This document shows positions 47,628-58,719 of a DNA stretch of 64,000 bases, in pieces. The notes below the pieces were generated by a model. It saw only the letters and a program-made list of their open reading frames with translations. It did no database searches and was not told where the DNA came from. The stretch is from an uncultured Lachnospiraceae bacterium (GTDB lineage Bacteria; Bacillota; Clostridia; Lachnospirales; Lachnospiraceae). The stretch is taken from contig CANQSB010000004.1 of the NCBI GenBank assembly GCA_947626435.1, positions 1-64,000 of the forward strand, in the 5' to 3' direction. Made by a program: the position numbers and the translations under genes. How positions within the stretch are numbered: position 1 is the stretch's first letter; every line of letters starts with the position of its first letter.

Positions 47628-48638
47628 ATGATAGTAGAGGCAACGGCAAAGGTAGTGGAGAGGCAAAACCTGACAGCGGCGGAGGCTGAGCAGGTAATGG
47701 ATGAGATAATGAGCGGCGAGGCGCAGCAGATGAATATGGCGGCGTTTCTGACGGCGCTGCGCATGAAGGGCGAGACGGTTGAGGAGATTTCGGCGTTTGC
47801 CAAGGGCATGAGAAAGCATGGGATAAAAGTGCCTGTGGAGGGCGACGTGCTTGAAATAGTAGGAACTGGCGGCGACGAGGCAAATTCGATAAACATAAGC
47901 ACGACGGCATCCATAGTCGTAGCGGCGGCGGGTTACAAGGTGGCAAAGCACGGCAACAGGAGCGTTTCGAGCAAGAGCGGGGCGGCTGACTGTCTTGAGG
48001 CGCTTGGCGTAAAGCTTGACCTTGAGCCTGATAAGAACGCGGAGGTTCTGAAAAAGGGAAATATCTGCTTTATGTTTGCGCAGAAGTACCACGCGGCTAT
48101 GCGTTTTGTAGGTCCTGTAAGAAAGGCGCTTGGCATAAGGACAGTGTTTAATATTTTGGGACCGCTTGCAAACCCTGCTGGCGCGAATCTGGAGCTTATG
48201 GGCGTGTACAGCGAGGAGCTTGTAGAGCCTATGGCGCATGTGCTTGAGAAGCTTGGCGTAAAGCGTGCGCTTGTGGTTTACGGGCAGGACAGACTTGATG
48301 AGATTTCCGTGAGTGCGCCGACTACGTGTGTGGAGCTTAATAATGGCGAGTATAAGAAATATGAGCTTACGCCTGAGCAGTTTGGGTTTAAGAGGAGCAG
48401 CAAGTCTGACTTGGTCGGCGGCGACGGCGTGGCAAACGCAAAGATTACTGAGAGTATTTTAAAGGGTGAGTGTACTGACGCAAAGGCTGACGCTGTGCTG
48501 ATGAATGCGGGCGCGGGGATATATCTGGCTGGCGGCGCGGGTTCTATTGAGGAGGGCATAAATATAGCGCGTGAGACTATAAAGAGCGGCAAGGCGTATG
48601 AAAAGCTTAAGGAATTTGTGAAGCTTACGAATGAGTAG
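47628..48638 (+). CDS. trpD: Anthranilate phosphoribosyltransferase
   Basis: [41 protein letters not shown]. Confidence 0.97.
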   Translation: MIVEATAKVVERQNLTAAEAEQVMDEIMSGEAQQMNMAAFLTALRMKGETVEEISAFAKGMRKHGIKVPVEGDVLEIVGTGGDEANSINISTTASIVVAAAGYKVAKHGNRSVSSKSGAADCLEALGVKLDLEPDKNAEVLKKGNICFMFAQKYHAAMRFVGPVRKALGIRTVFNILGPLANPAGANLELMGVYSEELVEPMAHVLEKLGVKRALVVYGQDRLDEISVSAPTTCVELNNGEYKKYELTPEQFGFKRSSKSDLVGGDGVANAKITESILKGECTDAKADAVLMNAGAGIYLAGGAGSIEEGINIARETIKSGKAYEKLKEFVKLTNE

Positions 48639-48724
48639 GCAGGCGTTTATGTGATGGCGGCGGTTTTGCGAAAATGGCGCGTTGCGGCGGTTTGGGCTGA
48701 TATGAGCGGCATTGGGGGAAGGTT

Positions 48725-49510
48725 ATGATATTAGATGATTTGGCGAAGGCTACTAGGGTAAGGGTGGATAAGAAAAAGGCGCAGATGCCGTTTGAGGCTG
48801 TAAAGGCGGAGGCGTTGAAAAAGGCGCAGGAGGAAGGGAAATTTGAGTTTCCGTTTGAAAGGGCGATTGCTAAGGACGGCATAAGCTTTATCTGTGAGGT
48901 AAAAAAGGCGTCGCCATCTAAGGGGATTATTGCGGAGGATTTTCCTTATCTGGAGATTGCGCGGGATTATGAGCGTGCGGGGGCGGACTGTATATCTGTG
49001 CTGACGGAGCCTGATTATTTTAAGGGAGATGATGAGTACCTTAAAAGAATAAGCAGGGAGGTTTCTATTCCGACTATCAGGAAGGACTTTATTATTGACG
49101 AGTATCAGATTTATGAGGCTAAGCTTTTGGGGGCGTCGTGTGTGTTGTTGATTGCGGCGTTGCTTGATACGGATACGATTAAGAGATACAAGAGTGTTTG
49201 TGATGGACTGGGGCTTTCGGCTTTGGTGGAGGCGCATGATGAGGCGGAGATTAAAAGCGCTATGGCTGCTGGGGCGAGGATGATTGGCGTGAATAATAGG
49301 GACTTGCGGACATTTGAGGTGGATATTAATAACAGTATTAGGCTGCGTGGGCTTGTGCCGAGTGATGTTTTGTTTGTGGCTGAGAGTGGGATTAAGACGG
49401 CGGAGGATATTAGGGCGCTGCGTGAGGCTGGAGTGAATGGGGTGTTGATTGGGGAGACGCTTATGCGGAGCGCGGATAAAAAGAGAATGTTGGATGAGTT
49501 GAGGGGGTAG
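48725..49510 (+). CDS. trpC: Indole-3-glycerol phosphate synthase
   Basis: CEVKKASPSKGIIAEDF, GVNNRDLRTFEVD, ESGIKTAEDI. Confidence 0.97.
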   Translation: MILDDLAKATRVRVDKKKAQMPFEAVKAEALKKAQEEGKFEFPFERAIAKDGISFICEVKKASPSKGIIAEDFPYLEIARDYERAGADCISVLTEPDYFKGDDEYLKRISREVSIPTIRKDFIIDEYQIYEAKLLGASCVLLIAALLDTDTIKRYKSVCDGLGLSALVEAHDEAEIKSAMAAGARMIGVNNRDLRTFEVDINNSIRLRGLVPSDVLFVAESGIKTAEDIRALREAGVNGVLIGETLMRSADKKRMLDELRG

Positions 49511-49591
49511 TGGCAAGATGGCGAAGTCCGTCGGTGATGATATTGGCGGGAGGAACTAGAGAAATGTTTGTATCGGAATGGTGAAGGTGGT

Positions 49592-50233
49592 ATGACTGGG
49601 GTTAAGATTTGCGGGTTGAAGACGGTTGATGATGTGGATAAGGTGAACAGGTATCTGCCTGAGTATGTGGGTTTTGTGTTTGCAAATACCAGGCGCTTTG
49701 TTACGGATGAGCAGGCTTGTGAGATGAAGAAGCGGCTTGATGGGCGTATCAAGGCTGTGGGGGTGTTTGTGGATGAGCCGATTGAGCATGTTATAAGTCT
49801 GTGCAGGAGAGGGATTATTGACTGTGTGCAGCTTCATGGTGATGAGCCGGAAGAATATATCAGGAAGGTGAAAGAGGAAACTGACACTGTTGTCATAAAG
49901 GCGACGAAGGTGCAGAGCGCGCGGCAGGTGACGGAGAGGATGTCGGAGGCGGCGGATTTTATGCTTTTTGACACATACAAAAAAGGTGAGCTTGGCGGTA
50001 CGGGAGTGAGGTTTCCTTTGGAGGTGTTGCAGGATAGTCTTGATATGATGGCGCAGAATGGCAGAGCTGTGAAGCCGTTTTTTCTTGCGGGAGGTCTTGA
50101 CGCGACTAATGTGCGCGAAGTTTTGGGGCAGCTGGGATGTTACTGTGTGGACGTGAGTACGGGAGTTGAGACTGACGGCGTGAAGGACGAGGAGAAGATT
50201 AGGCTGTTTATTGAACAGGTAAGGGCTGTTTGA
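49592..50233 (+). CDS. trpF: Phosphoribosylanthranilate isomerase
   Basis: VKICGLKTVDDV, VQLHGDEPEEY, FFLAGGLDATNV; ORF track start 49568. Confidence 0.95.
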   Translation: MTGVKICGLKTVDDVDKVNRYLPEYVGFVFANTRRFVTDEQACEMKKRLDGRIKAVGVFVDEPIEHVISLCRRGIIDCVQLHGDEPEEYIRKVKEETDTVVIKATKVQSARQVTERMSEAADFMLFDTYKKGELGGTGVRFPLEVLQDSLDMMAQNGRAVKPFFLAGGLDATNVREVLGQLGCYCVDVSTGVETDGVKDEEKIRLFIEQVRAV

Positions 50234-50359
50234 TGTAATTGGATAGTTAAGGCAGCGATGGAGTGGTGGACAATTAGAAGGTTTGTGCGAGTGCCGCGGC
50301 ATGGGCTTTTAGGCTGTTTATGCTTTTGATGAATGCGGCACAGAAATGAGGAGAAAAAA

Positions 50360-51550
50360 ATGGGCGAAAAAAAAGGAAGATATGGATTGTACGGAGGACA
50401 GTATATTCCCGAGACGCTTATTCCGGCGGTTCAGGAGCTTGAAAGGGAATATGAGAAATACAAAAACGATGCGGATTTTAAGAGAGAGCTGAACGACCTT
50501 TTGGCAAAGTATGCGGGCAGACCGTCGCTTTTGTACTACGCGGATAAGATGACCAGGGATTTAGGCGGCGCGAAGATTTATTTGAAGCGCGAGGATTTAA
50601 ACCATACTGGCTCGCACAAGATTAACAACGTGCTTGGACAGGTGCTGCTTGCAAAGAAGATGGGAAAGACGCGCGTTATAGCGGAAACGGGAGCGGGACA
50701 GCATGGCGTGGCTACGGCTACGGCGGCGGCGCTTATGGATATGGAATGTGAAATTTTCATGGGCAAGGAGGACACTGACAGGCAGGTGCTCAACTGCTAT
50801 CGGATGGAGCTTCTCGGCGCGAAGGTTCATCCTGTGACGACGGGCACTATGACGCTTAAGGATGCGGTAAATGAGACGATGCGTGAATGGGCGTCGAGAA
50901 TGGACGATACGCTTTATGTGCTTGGTTCTGTGATGGGGCCGCATCCTTTTCCGATGATTGTGAGGGATTTCCAGAAAATAATCGGAGAGGAGATAAAGGT
51001 GCAGCTTATGGAGGCGGAGGGGAAGCTTCCCGATGCCGTAATTGCATGTGTAGGCGGCGGCAGCAATGCCATGGGTGCATTTTACGAGTTTATACCTGAC
51101 ACGAGTGTCAGATTGATAGGCTGCGAGGCGGCGGGGCTTGGAGTTGACAATCCCAAGAATGCGGCGACAATCGCAAACGGCAGCGTGGGAATTTTCCATG
51201 GAATGAAGTCGCTGTTTTGTCAGGACGAGTACGGGCAGATTGCGCCTGTATATTCTATTTCGGCGGGACTTGACTATCCGGGAATCGGACCTGAGCATGC
51301 AAACCTTTATGAGACAGGGCGTGCGCAGTACGTGCCGATTACAGACGAGGAGGCGGTTGATGCTTTTGAGTATCTTTCGAGGACGGAGGGAATAATTCCC
51401 GCTATCGAGAGTGCGCATGCCGTTGCCTATGCGAGAAAGCTTGCGCCGACTATGGGAAAGGATCAGATAATAGTTGTAAATATCTCTGGACGCGGCGATA
51501 AAGATGTGGCGGCGATTGCAAGGTACAGAGGAGTGCAGATTTTTGAATAA
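50360..51550 (+). CDS. trpB: Tryptophan synthase beta chain
   Basis: [43 protein letters not shown] track start 50333. Confidence 0.97.
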   Translation: MGEKKGRYGLYGGQYIPETLIPAVQELEREYEKYKNDADFKRELNDLLAKYAGRPSLLYYADKMTRDLGGAKIYLKREDLNHTGSHKINNVLGQVLLAKKMGKTRVIAETGAGQHGVATATAAALMDMECEIFMGKEDTDRQVLNCYRMELLGAKVHPVTTGTMTLKDAVNETMREWASRMDDTLYVLGSVMGPHPFPMIVRDFQKIIGEEIKVQLMEAEGKLPDAVIACVGGGSNAMGAFYEFIPDTSVRLIGCEAAGLGVDNPKNAATIANGSVGIFHGMKSLFCQDEYGQIAPVYSISAGLDYPGIGPEHANLYETGRAQYVPITDEEAVDAFEYLSRTEGIIPAIESAHAVAYARKLAPTMGKDQIIVVNISGRGDKDVAAIARYRGVQIFE

Positions 51551-51656
51551 AACATTAAGGAACTCTAAGGCAGCAAAAGGCATGCTGCCTAAGACTTCCT
51601 AAATGTTTAGAAAAACGCAAGGGCGGCGTTTTTCTTGAATGATTTACATATATTAG

Positions 51657-51820
51657 GTATTTGAAAAAAGCTATTCAGTAATATAGAATTTAAGCGAAAT
51701 ATACAAAATAGGCGGTGCTTTGAGAAGAAACTATGTACTGTATCTGTGATGCAGTACATTAACGCGATTTTGTATATTTGACTAAATTCGGACGGTTTAG
51801 AATATGTTTCGCAATTATAT
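51657..51820. repeat. Palindromic MITE-like element, copy B
   Basis: Left GAATTTAAGCGAAATATACAAAAT (from 51686) and right reverse complement GAATTTAGTCAAATATACAAAAT (to 51789); inner hairpin ATGTACTG...CAGTACAT; homologous to 28173-28304. Confidence 0.7.
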
Positions 51821-51851
51821 ATTTCACAGAACGAAATTATGGAGGTATAAG

Positions 51852-52631
51852 ATGAGCAGGATAAAAAATGCATTTGACAATAAAAAGGCGTTTATCGGTT
51901 TTGTGACGGGGGGAGATCCTGATTTGGAGACTACGGAGGAGCTTATCCCCAAAATGGCTGATGCGGGCGCTGATTTGATTGAGATTGGCATTCCGTTTTC
52001 GGATCCCATCGCGGAGGGCGTGGTTATTCAGGCGGCGGACGAGAGGGCTTTAAAGTCAGGCACGACGACGGATAAGCTTTTTGACATGGTTAAGCGCGTA
52101 CGCAGCAGGACCGACATACCGCTTGTATTTATGACGTATATGAACCCCATATATACATACGGTACGGAAAAATTTACAAAAAAGTGCGCAGAGTGCGGGA
52201 TTGACGGGATTATAGTGCCCGATGTGCCGTTTGAGGAGAAGGACGAGGTCAGCGGCGCGTGCGCGAACGCGGGAATAGACCTTATTTCAATGATTGCGCC
52301 GACGTCAAAGGAGCGTATCAGCGTGATTGCAAAGGAGGCGCAGGGATTTTTGTACTGTGTTTCCTCGCTTGGCGTAACGGGCGTCAGAAGTAAAATAACT
52401 ACAAACATCAGCGAGATGGTGGAGCAGGTAAAGGCTGTATCCGATATTCCCTGTGCAATCGGTTTCGGAATCGCGACACCCGAGCAGGCTAAAGAGATGG
52501 CATCATGCTCAGACGGCGCGATTGTGGGCAGCGCGATTGAGAAGATTATAGCGCAGTATGGAAAAGACTGTATCAAGCCTGTGTGCGATTATGTATCGCA
52601 GATGAAGGCTGCGGTAGTTTCCGCGCAGTAA
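51852..52631 (+). CDS. trpA: Tryptophan synthase alpha chain
   Basis: FVTGGDPDLETT, EIGIPFSDPIAEG, GVRSKITTNI; ATG 51852 after ggaggt, ORF track start 51804. Confidence 0.97.
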   Translation: MSRIKNAFDNKKAFIGFVTGGDPDLETTEELIPKMADAGADLIEIGIPFSDPIAEGVVIQAADERALKSGTTTDKLFDMVKRVRSRTDIPLVFMTYMNPIYTYGTEKFTKKCAECGIDGIIVPDVPFEEKDEVSGACANAGIDLISMIAPTSKERISVIAKEAQGFLYCVSSLGVTGVRSKITTNISEMVEQVKAVSDIPCAIGFGIATPEQAKEMASCSDGAIVGSAIEKIIAQYGKDCIKPVCDYVSQMKAAVVSAQ

Positions 52632-52734
52632 AATAGTATGAAGCATACTGCTAAGACACCAACGGACGTCGCCTGAAATGTTTTTTCAAGTCCTAATAAA
52701 ATTATCCGAAGGCGGCCAAAAAGATATATTATAA

Positions 52735-52763
52735 TTGACTTATTTACAAAAAAATACTATAAT
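52735..52763 (+). promoter_or_regulatory. Sigma-A-type promoter for apt
   Basis: TTGACT - 17 bp - TATAAT. Confidence 0.8.
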
Positions 52764-52799
52764 TTATATTATTATTTCAATGAAACGGAGTGCAAACCT

Positions 52800-53324
52800 A
52801 TGAAAAAATTGGAAGAATACGTGCGGACAATACCCGATTTCCCGGAGAAGGGCATAATGTTCCGCGATGTCACAAGCGTTTTGCAGGATGCAGACGGGCT
52901 TCATCTTGCGATAGACAGTATGCAGGAGCTCGTAAAGGATTTGGATTATGATGTTGTTGTAGGTGCAGAGTCGAGGGGCTTTATCTTTGGCACACCCATA
53001 GCATACAATAACAATAAGCCGTTTGTCCTCATCAGGAAAAAAGGCAAGCTGCCTGCGGAGACAGTTTCTATAGACTATGAGCTTGAGTATGGTACGGCTA
53101 CCATAGAGATGCACAAGGATTCTATTAAGGCAGGGCAGAAGGTTCTGGTTGTTGACGATTTGATTGCAACGGGTGGTACAACGGAGGCTATGATAAAATT
53201 AATAGAATCCCTTGGCGGCAAAGTCGTAGGCGTAGTTGTACTTATGGAGCTTGCAGGCTTGAAGGGCAGAGAACGAATAGCAGGCTATAGGCTTGATTCC
53301 GTCATAACCTATGAGGGCAAATAA
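52800..53324 (+). CDS. apt: Adenine phosphoribosyltransferase
   Basis: IPDFPEKGIMFRDVTSVL, VLVVDDLIATGGTTEA. Confidence 0.97.
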   Translation: MKKLEEYVRTIPDFPEKGIMFRDVTSVLQDADGLHLAIDSMQELVKDLDYDVVVGAESRGFIFGTPIAYNNNKPFVLIRKKGKLPAETVSIDYELEYGTATIEMHKDSIKAGQKVLVVDDLIATGGTTEAMIKLIESLGGKVVGVVVLMELAGLKGRERIAGYRLDSVITYEGK

Positions 53325-53349
53325 TCAATAAAATGGCTGGTGATTGAGA

Positions 53350-55710
53350 ATGTCAGAGGAAAAGCAGGCGAAGACAGGAACCTATGAAGATTCTCTAATT
53401 ATTAAAGGCAGCAAGACAAAGACACAGAGGGCTGACGAACGCAGAATTGAATACATCAAGGAATTTCAATCCCCAGACGCGTTGTACGCGGGGCTTATTC
53501 GTCGTGTGCATAAATATCACCCTTCGGACGACATAAGCATGATTGACAAGGCGTATGCCACAGCCTGCGAGGCGCATAAGGATCAGGTGCGCAAGTCGGG
53601 CGAGCCTTACATCGTACATCCCCTTTGCGTGGCGATTATCCTTGCCGATTTGGAGCTTGACAAGGAAACGATAGTCGCAGGGCTTCTGCACGATGTCGTA
53701 GAGGACACCATTATGACGAATGATGAGCTTAGGGAAATGTTTGGACCGGATGTCGAGCTGCTTGTTGACGGCGTGACAAAGCTAGAACAGCTTCAGTATA
53801 CAGGTGATGCCGCGCCCGACAGGGCTACAAGCCGCGAGGAGCTTCAGGCTGAAAATCTTCGCAAGATGTTTCTCGCCATGGCAAGGGATATTCGCGTCAT
53901 TTTGATTAAGCTTGCCGACAGGCTTCACAACATGCGCACGCTCAAATACAAATCCCCCGAGAGCCAGAAGCGTATTGCGAGGGAGACTTTGGACATTTAT
54001 TCACCGCTTGCCGAAAGGCTTGGCATTTCTACTATCAAAATAGAGCTTGACGACCTGGCGCTTAAATATCTTGAGCCGGACGCGTATTATGATTTAGTGG
54101 AAAAGATTGCGCTCAGAAAGAGTGTGCGTGAGAAGTACGTGCAGGATATCGTAGATGAGGTTTCCGAGCATATTTTGGGCGCAGGCATCCAGGCGCAGAT
54201 AGACGGACGCGTCAAGCATTTTTTCAGCATTTACAAAAAGATGAAGAATCAAGGTAAGACCATAGAGCAGATATACGATTTATTCGCAGTGCGGATTATT
54301 GTGGATTCCGTCAAAGACTGTTATGCAGCGCTTGGCGTGATTCATGAGATGTATAAGCCGATGCCGGGGCGTTTCAAAGACTATATAGCCATGCCCAAGG
54401 CGAATATGTACCAGTCGCTTCACACTACGCTTATTGGCTCGACAGGTCAGCCGTTTGAGATACAGATTAGGACTTTCGAGATGCACAGGGTAGCCGAGTA
54501 CGGCATTGCGGCGCATTGGAAATATAAGGAGGCAAGCGACGGCAGGGTATCGACGGGCGGCGAGGAGGAAAAGCTTGCATGGCTCAGTCAGATACTTGAA
54601 TGGCAGAAGGGCGTGTCTGACAACAAGGAGTTTATGAAGCTTTTAAAGAGCGACTTAGACCTTTTTTCGGATCACGTATATTGTTTTACGCCGTCGGGCG
54701 ACGTCAAAAATCTGCCTGCGGGTTCTACGCCGATTGATTTTGCATACAGCGTACACAGCGCCGTAGGCAACAAGATGATAGGTGCGAGGGTAAACGGCAA
54801 GCTCGTTACCATTGATTATAAGATAAACAACGGCGACTGTATTGAAATTCTGACTTCGCAAAATTCCAAGGGTCCGAGCCGCGACTGGCTCAACATCGTT
54901 AAATCGTCACAGGCGAAAAACAAAATATCACAATGGTTTAAAAACGAGTTTAAAGAAGAAAATGTAGTAAAGGGACGCGAGCTTTTGTACAGCTATTGTA
55001 AGGCAAAGAACATAAATCCAAGCGACGTGAACACGCCTGAGTACAGAGCTTCGGTCATGCACAAATACGGTTTCAACGATTGGGAGGCAGTGCTTGCGGC
55101 GATAGGCCATGGCGCGTTGAAAGAGGGTCAGGTCGTAAACCGCATGATGGAGCTTTATGCCAGGGACCACAAAAAGCAGGTGACTGATGACGAGCTTATG
55201 GCGGCTATTCAGGAGAACAGCCAGAACAAGCTGATGCGTCCTAAGGGAAAGAGCGGCATTACGGTAAACGGCATACATGACGTGGCGGTAAGGTTTTCGC
55301 GCTGCTGCGCGCCTGTACCGGGCGATGAGATAGTCGGTTTTGTGACGAGGGGCAGGGGGGTTTCCATTCACAGGACGGACTGCGTAAATATTCTGTGCCT
55401 TACTGACGTCGAGCGTTCGCGACTTATAGATGCGGAGTGGCAGCCCGAGATGCTCGACGCGCAAAATGACAAATTCCTTGCGGAGATTGTGATTTACGCG
55501 CAAAACAGAAACGGTCTGCTCGCGGATATCACAAAGGCTATTACAGAGAAAAACATAGATATACGCTCATTGAACACGAGGACGAGCAAGCAGGGGATAG
55601 CGACAATGGCGACCAGCTTTGAGATAGGAAGCCGCGAGGAACTGAATTCTATTATAGAAAAGATAAGGACGATTGAAAACGTGCTTGACATTGAGAGGAC
55701 GACAGGCTAA
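53350..55710 (+). CDS. relA: Bifunctional (p)ppGpp synthetase/hydrolase, RelA/SpoT family
   Basis: HD domain GLLHDVVEDT, synthetase PMPGRFKDYIAMPKANMYQSLHTT, TGS and ACT domains. Confidence 0.96.
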   Translation: MSEEKQAKTGTYEDSLIIKGSKTKTQRADERRIEYIKEFQSPDALYAGLIRRVHKYHPSDDISMIDKAYATACEAHKDQVRKSGEPYIVHPLCVAIILADLELDKETIVAGLLHDVVEDTIMTNDELREMFGPDVELLVDGVTKLEQLQYTGDAAPDRATSREELQAENLRKMFLAMARDIRVILIKLADRLHNMRTLKYKSPESQKRIARETLDIYSPLAERLGISTIKIELDDLALKYLEPDAYYDLVEKIALRKSVREKYVQDIVDEVSEHILGAGIQAQIDGRVKHFFSIYKKMKNQGKTIEQIYDLFAVRIIVDSVKDCYAALGVIHEMYKPMPGRFKDYIAMPKANMYQSLHTTLIGSTGQPFEIQIRTFEMHRVAEYGIAAHWKYKEASDGRVSTGGEEEKLAWLSQILEWQKGVSDNKEFMKLLKSDLDLFSDHVYCFTPSGDVKNLPAGSTPIDFAYSVHSAVGNKMIGARVNGKLVTIDYKINNGDCIEILTSQNSKGPSRDWLNIVKSSQAKNKISQWFKNEFKEENVVKGRELLYSYCKAKNINPSDVNTPEYRASVMHKYGFNDWEAVLAAIGHGALKEGQVVNRMMELYARDHKKQVTDDELMAAIQENSQNKLMRPKGKSGITVNGIHDVAVRFSRCCAPVPGDEIVGFVTRGRGVSIHRTDCVNILCLTDVERSRLIDAEWQPEMLDAQNDKFLAEIVIYAQNRNGLLADITKAITEKNIDIRSLNTRTSKQGIATMATSFEIGSREELNSIIEKIRTIENVLDIERTTG

Positions 55711-55755
55711 AAACATTAAAAAACGCTAAGGCGGGAGAGGTAAGGAGGGATTAGC

Positions 55756-56391
55756 TTGGCGGATTTAAAGGTAAAAAGAAGGATACTCAGCGGCGCACAG
55801 ACAAACTGCTATTATGTGTACAGGGATGGATCGGATGAGATAGTGATTATAGACCCGGGCGACCGTGGAGATGTGGTCTGGGAAGACGTAAAGGGTCTGG
55901 GCTTTGAAAAGGTAGCGGGCATTTTGCTTACGCACGGACACGCTGACCATACGGGCGGTGCTCTTGAATTAAAGGAGCTTAGCGGCGCTAAGATATACGC
56001 ATATGAGGATGAAGCGGAAATCCTGCGCGAGCCTGACAAGAATGTGTCGGGTTGGTTTGGGAAGCCGTATGGATTTGAAGCAGATGAATATTTCCATGAT
56101 AAGCAGGTATTCACAATGGCAGGAGTGCAGTTTGAGGTGCTTCATACGCCGGGGCATACAAAGGGCGGCTGTTGTTTCTATGCCAAGGATGACAATGTGC
56201 TGTTTTGCGGCGACACTATTTTCAACGGCTCTGTAGGACGGACGGATTTGTATTCAGGCTCGATGAGGGCGCTCGCAGATTCGATTCGGAAACGCATAAT
56301 GACGCTGCCTGATGACACTAAGCTGTATTCAGGGCATGGCGATGCTACTACAGTAGGATATGAGAGAAAGTATAATCTGTGTCTGGGGTAA
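55756..56391 (+). CDS. MBL-fold metallo-hydrolase
   Basis: THGHADHTGG, HTPGHTKGGCCFY, SGHGDATTVG. Confidence 0.93.
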   Translation: MADLKVKRRILSGAQTNCYYVYRDGSDEIVIIDPGDRGDVVWEDVKGLGFEKVAGILLTHGHADHTGGALELKELSGAKIYAYEDEAEILREPDKNVSGWFGKPYGFEADEYFHDKQVFTMAGVQFEVLHTPGHTKGGCCFYAKDDNVLFCGDTIFNGSVGRTDLYSGSMRALADSIRKRIMTLPDDTKLYSGHGDATTVGYERKYNLCLG

Positions 56392-56518
56392 TTCTCAGGC
56401 ACGTTTTTTGTATATGATATTTTGACGCTTACCGGGTGGTTGAAAGTTTTCATAAATCCGGCGCGGGTAACAAGGTCGCAAGGAAGCACATAAACCGCTT
56501 ATGAATGGAGGAGATGTT

Positions 56519-57970
56519 TTGATTAATGTTTATACAAACAGGGCAAATTACCAGTACGATTTGCATGCCCTAATAAAGGCGTTTTACCCGGAGCATGACG
56601 TGAAGGTGCTGGAGCTTGCGCAGTTTGGTGACGGGCAAAATGAACGAGAAAATATGGTGTGGGTGGAAGTACAGGATTTTAAAACTGACATATATGTCAG
56701 AATTGATGCTGACGCAAAGCATTATGTTAATCAGTTTGATGAAAATATGACACTAGTGTCAAAAAATCAGCATAAGCTTGTGCTGTATGGGGATTTGTGC
56801 GATTATACGGGCAGGACGCTTCCGTGGGGAAATCTTACGGGCGTGCGTCCGACAAAGCTGGCAATGGGCATACTGGCGGAAGGGTTGGATGATGAGGGTG
56901 CGGTGGAGCGTTTAAAGGCGGAGCATGCGGTAAGTGACGAGAAAGCGCGGCTTAGTGTTGACATTGCGAAGCGTGAAAAGCAGATACTCAGCGCAGTTGA
57001 TTGTCATGACGGATACAGCCTTTATATAGGAATACCGTTCTGTCCTACGACATGCCTTTATTGTTCGTTTACATCATACCCGATATCCGCTTGGAAAACG
57101 AAAATCAGAGAGTATTTTGACGCGCTTTTTAAAGAGATTGATTTTGTGGCGGAAAGATATAAGGGCAGGCTGCCCGATGCCGTATATATTGGAGGAGGTA
57201 CGCCTACTACGCTGGAGGCGGACGAGCTGGAGCGCCTGTTGGAAAAGCTTAGAATTAGTATTGATTTTAGCGGCGTGAAGGAATTTACCGTGGAGGCGGG
57301 ACGCGCCGACAGCATTACGCGCGACAAGCTGGAGGTCTTGAAAAAGTACGGCGTCACAAGAATTTCGATAAATCCGCAGACTATGAAGGAAGATACGCTC
57401 AAACTGATTGGCAGGCAGCATACGGTCGCGCAGGTGAAGGAAGCGTTTGCCATGGCAAGGAACGAGGGCTTTGACAATATAAATATGGACATAATACTCG
57501 GCTTGCCTGGAGAGCTTGAGGCTGATGTGGAAAACACGATACATGAGATAGAAAAGCTCAGTCCGGACAGTCTGACGGTACATTCGCTTGCGGTAAAGCG
57601 CGCTTCGAGGCTCAGTCAGTGGATTGAGGAAAACGGTATAGGTACGCTCATAAATACGGACGCTACAATGCGCATTGCAAGAGAGGGCGCCCGTCGGCTG
57701 GGCATGGAGCCTTACTATCTGTACAGGCAGAAAAATATGTCGGGAAATTTTGAAAACGTGGGTTATGCGCGGGATGGGAAATATGGCATTTATAATATAC
57801 TGATTATGGAGGAAGTTCAGACCATTATTGCGCTAGGCGCGGGGAGCATATCAAAAAGAGTGTATGCGGATGGGAACATTGCGCGGTGCGAGAATGTCAA
57901 GGAAGTAGCCCAGTATATCGCGAGGATTGACGAGATGATTGAGCGGAAACGTGTGTTATTTAGTGATTGA
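56519..57970 (+). CDS. hemZ: Radical SAM coproporphyrinogen dehydrogenase, HemZ-like
   Basis: GIPFCPTTCLYCSFTSYP, YIGGGTPTTLEADELERLL; TTG 56519 behind ggaggagatgt, ORF track start 56501. Confidence 0.88.
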   Translation: MINVYTNRANYQYDLHALIKAFYPEHDVKVLELAQFGDGQNERENMVWVEVQDFKTDIYVRIDADAKHYVNQFDENMTLVSKNQHKLVLYGDLCDYTGRTLPWGNLTGVRPTKLAMGILAEGLDDEGAVERLKAEHAVSDEKARLSVDIAKREKQILSAVDCHDGYSLYIGIPFCPTTCLYCSFTSYPISAWKTKIREYFDALFKEIDFVAERYKGRLPDAVYIGGGTPTTLEADELERLLEKLRISIDFSGVKEFTVEAGRADSITRDKLEVLKKYGVTRISINPQTMKEDTLKLIGRQHTVAQVKEAFAMARNEGFDNINMDIILGLPGELEADVENTIHEIEKLSPDSLTVHSLAVKRASRLSQWIEENGIGTLINTDATMRIAREGARRLGMEPYYLYRQKNMSGNFENVGYARDGKYGIYNILIMEEVQTIIALGAGSISKRVYADGNIARCENVKEVAQYIARIDEMIERKRVLFSD

Positions 57971-58080
57971 TATTAAAGATTTTAGTTGAAAAGAATTGAG
58001 TATTTTGTATAATAAAAGTTCAACAAATTTTTTACGGTGGATAATGTATAGTGGGCAAAAGAATGAATGGAGGAAATTTT

Positions 58081-58602
58081 ATGGGAAATGGGACAAATAT
58101 GGAAATTGAGAGGAAGTATACGCTGAAGCGTCTGCCAGAGGGGCTTGAGGTTTATCAGTGCAGGGAAATTGAGCAGGCTTATTTGTGTACCTCGCCTGTG
58201 GTGAGGGTACGGAAATCTGGGGATAAGTATTATCTGACTTACAAGGGGGAAGGGCTTATGGCGCGTGAGGAATACAACTTACCTCTTGACAAAGGAGCTT
58301 ATGAGCATCTGCGCGCAAAGGCTGACGGGAATGTCATATGCAAAAAGCGATATGCCATACCGCTTGAAAATCCTCAATTTGAAAGCTCGTATGCGCCGCT
58401 TAAAAAGCCTGAGCTTGTGATAGAGCTTGATGTTTTTGAGTTGCCATTTGCGCCGCTTATTATGGCGGAAGTGGAATTTCCAGATATTGAGATGGCAAAT
58501 GCATTTATCCCTCCTGATTGGTTTGACAAAGATGTGACGTTTGATTCCAGATACCACAACTCAGTCATGAGTGAAATGGCGCCTGACGAAATTTCCTATT
58601 AA
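58081..58602 (+). CDS. CYTH-domain protein
   Basis: MEIERKYTLKRLPEG (ExExK), VVRVRKSGDKYYLTYKG. Confidence 0.9.
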   Translation: MGNGTNMEIERKYTLKRLPEGLEVYQCREIEQAYLCTSPVVRVRKSGDKYYLTYKGEGLMAREEYNLPLDKGAYEHLRAKADGNVICKKRYAIPLENPQFESSYAPLKKPELVIELDVFELPFAPLIMAEVEFPDIEMANAFIPPDWFDKDVTFDSRYHNSVMSEMAPDEISY

Positions 58603-58719
58603 ACTTCCATGCCGTACACATGGCACCACCTGTCCAGCCATTTCATAGGCAAAAGGAGTATAATAAAATGATAATAGACAGAGTGCCATGTCGTAAATTT
58701 TATGAAGGAGATGCCGGTA

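Noticed and set aside
48731-49516. 261-aa minus-strand ORF opposite trpC, plus 49556-50302 opposite trpF and 47430-48239 opposite trpG/trpD
   Set aside because: Shadow ORFs from codon bias of the trp genes; low-complexity Arg/His/Leu content.
50597-51583. 328-aa minus-strand ORF opposite trpB
   Set aside because: Antisense shadow of trpB; no recognisable domain.
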